A stretch of 41,692 bases of DNA from an uncultured PS1 clade bacterium (lineage in GTDB: Bacteria > Pseudomonadota > Alphaproteobacteria > MED-G09), in the NCBI GenBank assembly GCA_902533755.1, contig CACANC010000008.1, positions 1 through 41,692 on the forward strand, read 5' to 3'. The translations under genes and the position numbers were made by a program. The notes beneath the pieces were generated by a model. It did no database searches and was not told where the DNA came from. It worked only from the letters and a program-made list of their open reading frames with translations. How positions within the stretch are numbered: the stretch's first letter is position 1; each line of letters opens with the position of its first letter. Shown piece by piece: positions 39,411-41,692 of the stretch.

Positions 39411-39527
39411 ATGGGCATATCAGTTTGTAATGAGACAAAAAGAAATAATGTTAAGCTTGATAAAGAAAGGCAAAAGCAATTAAAAAAAGATTTAGCTTAC
39501 TTTAAAAAAAAATCTAAGAACAAGTAG
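39411..39527 (+). CDS. Small lysine-rich peptide, 38 residues
   Basis: A short frame follows the FAH stop by one base and reads MGISVCNETKRNN and then a Lys/Asp/Gln-rich helical segment to KKSKNK. GAGGG (39401-39405), inside the last FAH codons, is a good ribosome binding site six bases upstream. It closes the + strand cluster, 3 bp before the end of the convergent OYE gene. No homologue recognised. Spacing and site support translation; length alone leaves chance possible. Confidence 0.5.
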   Translation: MGISVCNETKRNNVKLDKERQKQLKKDLAYFKKKSKNK

Positions 39528-39530
39528 ACT

Positions 39531-40607
39531 TTATTCTTTAACAAATCCTTTGAAAACCTTTAAATATTCAATAAATTTCTCGCTTAATCCTTCTTTTCTT
39601 AAATGCTCTTTGGGTGAGGGTGTATCAATAGGAATAAAATTCTGATTCTCTAAAACTTTATTCGGAAAATCATGATGCAAAATTGCTGCCCTTCCTATGG
39701 TTACAAAATCAACATTAGATGAAATTATTTTATCAACATCTTCACCAGTTCTTATATTGCCGGCAACAGTCAGAAGAACTTCTTTTCTATTTAATTCAGT
39801 AAAGTGTTGTAAAAGAGTTTTACCTTTATGCTCTTCTTCAACGGGATCTTTAAATGAATCCCATAAAGAAATATCTAAAAAATCAATTTTTCCATTATCA
39901 ATTAATTTTTGACATAGTGTTTTACTTTCATCTAGCTTAATTCCAAATCTTTCAGCAGATAGCCGTATTCCAAGAAGAAAATCTTTTCCACATTCTGACC
40001 TTATGCCGTCAATAATTTCAAAAATTATTCTTGATCTATTTTCAAGTGATCCACCATACTCATCTTCTCTTTTATTAATTGATGAACTTAAAAACTGACA
40101 TAAAATATATCCATGCGCACCATGTAATTCCACACCATCATATCCAGATTTTTTTGCTCTTACTGCTGCGTTAATAAAATCATCTCTTAAAAAATTAACT
40201 TCTTCATTAGATAGGGATCTTGATTTAGTTTCTTTATCTTCTGAAGGACAAACAGGTTTCTCACCAATAATATCTTCGGGAGATCTCATGCCTGCATGAT
40301 GAAGTTGAGCTACAGATAGACTTTCATATTTTCTTATTTCATCAGTAAGTCTTTTTAGGCCATCTATATGTTTATCATCGAATATTCCTAACTGACCTGG
40401 AAAACCTTTGCCTATCTCCTGAACATGTGAAGCACAAGACATAGTAATACCAAAATTACCTTTTGCTCTGAGTGTAAGCCATCTAAATTCATCATCTGAT
40501 AATTTTCCGTCTTCGAAACTTTGTGTATTTGTTAATGGCGCTAACATAAATTTATTTTTCATAGTTAATCCGCAGGGAAAAACAATACTATTATTTAATT
40601 TATTCAT
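39531..40607 (-). CDS. NADH:flavin oxidoreductase, Old Yellow Enzyme family
   Basis: FMN-dependent ene-reductase that reduces activated C=C bonds. The 358-residue TIM barrel has FMLAPLTNTQS at residues 20-30, VAQLHHAGMRSP at 99-110, the substrate-anion pair His162 and His165 in VELHGAHGYILCQFLS with Tyr167 as likely proton donor, and KREDEYGGSLENRSR. It resembles the YqjM-like or 2,4-dienoyl-CoA-reductase barrel without the additional C-terminal domain. It lies 18 bases downstream of tRNA-Cys on the same strand, with AGGA before ATG 40607. Confidence 0.92.
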   Translation of the reverse strand: MNKLNNSIVFPCGLTMKNKFMLAPLTNTQSFEDGKLSDDEFRWLTLRAKGNFGITMSCASHVQEIGKGFPGQLGIFDDKHIDGLKRLTDEIRKYESLSVAQLHHAGMRSPEDIIGEKPVCPSEDKETKSRSLSNEEVNFLRDDFINAAVRAKKSGYDGVELHGAHGYILCQFLSSSINKREDEYGGSLENRSRIIFEIIDGIRSECGKDFLLGIRLSAERFGIKLDESKTLCQKLIDNGKIDFLDISLWDSFKDPVEEEHKGKTLLQHFTELNRKEVLLTVAGNIRTGEDVDKIISSNVDFVTIGRAAILHHDFPNKVLENQNFIPIDTPSPKEHLRKEGLSEKFIEYLKVFKGFVKE

Positions 40608-40625
40608 ATTATTGAATCCTAAAAG

Positions 40626-40699
40626 TGGAGGCCACGATCAGATTCGAACTGATGTCCACGGCTTTGCAGGCCGCTGCGTAACCACTCCGCCACGTGGCC
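40626..40699 (-). tRNA. tRNA-Cys (GCA)
   Basis: Cloverleaf on the - strand: acceptor GGCCACG paired with CGTGGCC, anticodon stem-loop centred on GCA (CCTGCAAAG), T arm TTCGAATC, discriminator U, the recognised cysteine identity base, and encoded CCA at 40626-40628. It is followed by the OYE gene at 18 bases and may share its transcript. Confidence 0.95.
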
Positions 40700-40774
40700 T
40701 CGTTTGTGGTATATGTATAGTTATCATTGGAATGTTCATATTTGAAGCAAAAATAAGGCTAATTAGAAATTCTC

Positions 40775-40802
40775 TTTACTTTATCATGTAATTATTTATA
40801 AA
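40775..40802 (+). promoter_or_regulatory. Promoter for the TolC-family gene
   Basis: TTTACT (40775-40780), 16-bp spacer, TATAAA (40797-40802). The predicted start near 40809 falls inside the palindrome at 40804-40819, an arrangement typical of repression. A ribosome binding site AAGGTGA lies shortly before the ATG at 40836. Confidence 0.6.
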
Positions 40803-40803
40803 G

Positions 40804-40819
40804 ATGACGCATGCGTCAT
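40804..40819. promoter_or_regulatory. 16-bp perfect palindrome, candidate operator
   Basis: ATGACGCATGCGTCAT reads the same on both strands and is flanked by A- and T-rich runs. It covers the predicted transcription start of the TolC-family gene. A dimeric regulator of the TetR, MarR or GntR kind is possible; none is encoded in the window. Confidence 0.65.
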
Positions 40820-40835
40820 TTTTAAGGTGATACAA

Positions 40836-41692
40836 ATGAACAAATACATAATATTAGTTTTAATATTTATATTAGGCGTGAGTAGCAATACCAAAGCAGA
40901 AACGCTATCATCAGCTCTATCAAAAGCTTATATTAATAATCCAATAATTAACTCTAAAAGAGCAGAATTAAGATCTTTAGATGAAAATGTTAGTGCTGCT
41001 TCTTCACAATTTTTTCCAAGCATTGAAGTTATCGGAAGTTATAGCGAAAATACACTTGAATATGGTGAATTAAATAAAATTAAAACTAACCCTTTAGCAG
41101 GGTCACTTCTTATTAATCAAAAAATATTTTCAGGCGGCAAATTAATTAATGATAGATTAAGTGCAATTAATCTTGTTGCTGCAGGAAGACAAAGCCTTAG
41201 AGATTCAGAGCAAAGTATTTTATTTGAAGCTGCTCAAGCTTATTTTAATTATTTGAAAACTGAACAGATTGTTAAATTACAGCAAAATAACTTTGAAGTA
41301 CTGAGTGAGCGACTAGAGGCTACAAAAATACAATTTGAAGTTGGTGAATTAACATTAACTGATGTTGCGCAAGCAGAAGCAAGGTTATCTCAGGCACAAT
41401 CAAACTTAGCTGATGCTAGAAGTCTATTAAAGGCTAGGGAAGCGGATTACAGATCAATAATTGGATTAAATCCTAATAACCTTGAAGAATGGAATAAAGA
41501 ATTTGATATACCGCAAAATGAAAATGAAGCAATTTCGATAGCTTTAAAAAATAACCCTCAATTGAAATATTATGAAAGCATTGAAAAATCATCTGGCTAT
41601 AATGTTTCATCTAAAAAAAGCATGCTTTCACCTCAATTATCATTAAGAGGAGAATATATTTATGCGGAAGACCAATCTTTTCTTATGTCCGA
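40836..41692 (+). CDS. TolC-family outer membrane efflux protein, 3' truncated
   Basis: Outer membrane channel of a type I secretion or RND-type efflux system. The frame is open to the window edge (285 codons). Residues 1-21 form a signal peptide (MNKYIILVLIFILGVSSNTKA). The mature part begins ETLSSALSKAYINNP with the paired-helix pattern of TolC: SQFFPSIEVIGSYSE, SGGKLINDRLSA, long Gln/Glu/Ala-rich coiled coil (VGELTLTDVAQAEARLSQAQSNLADA) and IIGLNPNNLEEW, then the second repeat begins with ALKNNPQLKYYESI. This N-terminal half already matches TolC; the pump partners are not in view. Confidence 0.92.
   Translation, partial: MNKYIILVLIFILGVSSNTKAETLSSALSKAYINNPIINSKRAELRSLDENVSAASSQFFPSIEVIGSYSENTLEYGELNKIKTNPLAGSLLINQKIFSGGKLINDRLSAINLVAAGRQSLRDSEQSILFEAAQAYFNYLKTEQIVKLQQNNFEVLSERLEATKIQFEVGELTLTDVAQAEARLSQAQSNLADARSLLKAREADYRSIIGLNPNNLEEWNKEFDIPQNENEAISIALKNNPQLKYYESIEKSSGYNVSSKKSMLSPQLSLRGEYIYAEDQSFLMS

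Noticed and set aside
40804-40824. Palindrome plus T-run as an intrinsic terminator
   Set aside because: The element lies after a promoter and 16 bases before the tolC start, with no upstream + strand transcript to stop; as RNA its loop is only four bases. An operator explains it better, although attenuation cannot be excluded.

Overview
The window is one contiguous piece of an AT-rich bacterial chromosome in which nearly every base is coding and intergenic gaps are usually 0-30 bp. The ribosomal gene order places it in the Alphaproteobacteria: rplKAJL-rpoBC-rpsLG-fusA runs straight into the S10, spc and alpha operons, adk (short-lid form) follows secY, no rpmJ lies before rpsM, and a Coq4-type quinone gene is present. 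Low GC, short spacers, rare terminator-like hairpins and Lys/Asn/Ile-rich proteins suggest a streamlined marine lineage (SAR11-like, HIMB59, PS1 or similar). That finer placement is inference; no 16S gene is present.

Region 1 (1-27187, + strand) holds 36 translation and transcription genes, from a 5'-truncated rplK to rplQ. No tuf gene lies between fusA and rpsJ. Control elements visible are an L10-type leader before rplJ, a folded segment plus possible promoter between rpoC and rpsL, and a near-consensus promoter before rpsM-rpsK-rpoA-rplQ. uL3 and uL15 carry unusual acidic or charged C-terminal tails. The uL3 tail is encoded by four 30-bp repeats that run up to the rplD ribosome binding site.

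Region 2 (27184-30643, - strand) is a four-gene operon: small lipoprotein, FAD-dependent amine-oxidase-like protein, DUF1365 protein, and a cyclopropane-synthase-like methyltransferase. It looks like a membrane-lipid modification unit. Its last gene meets rplQ tail to tail and the two stop codons share one TTAA.

Region 3 (30771-33630, + strand) pairs a glucokinase with a family 3 glycoside hydrolase, so beta-glucoside cleavage and glucose phosphorylation are co-encoded. The glucokinase has no ATG, GTG or TTG start in frame and appears to begin at ATT.

Region 4 (33647-34323, - strand) has tRNA-Asn followed by a Coq4-like gene. Region 5 (34441-39527, + strand) is an oxidative cluster: small membrane protein, membrane desaturase/hydroxylase, NADP-dependent MDR oxidoreductase, cytochrome P450, VOC protein, FAH-family hydrolase/isomerase and a 38-residue lysine-rich peptide. 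Starts are tightly packed, so it is probably one transcript that oxidises and breaks down, or modifies, an unidentified hydrophobic compound. Region 6 (39531-40699, - strand) is tRNA-Cys directly followed by an Old Yellow Enzyme reductase. Region 7 (40775-41692, + strand) is a truncated TolC-family gene with a promoter whose start point is covered by a perfect 16-bp palindrome.

The best candidates for something new are the region 5 cluster, the ATT-start glucokinase, the rpoC-rpsL RNA element, the tolC operator and the uL3 repeat array. No CRISPR array, insertion sequence or prophage was seen.
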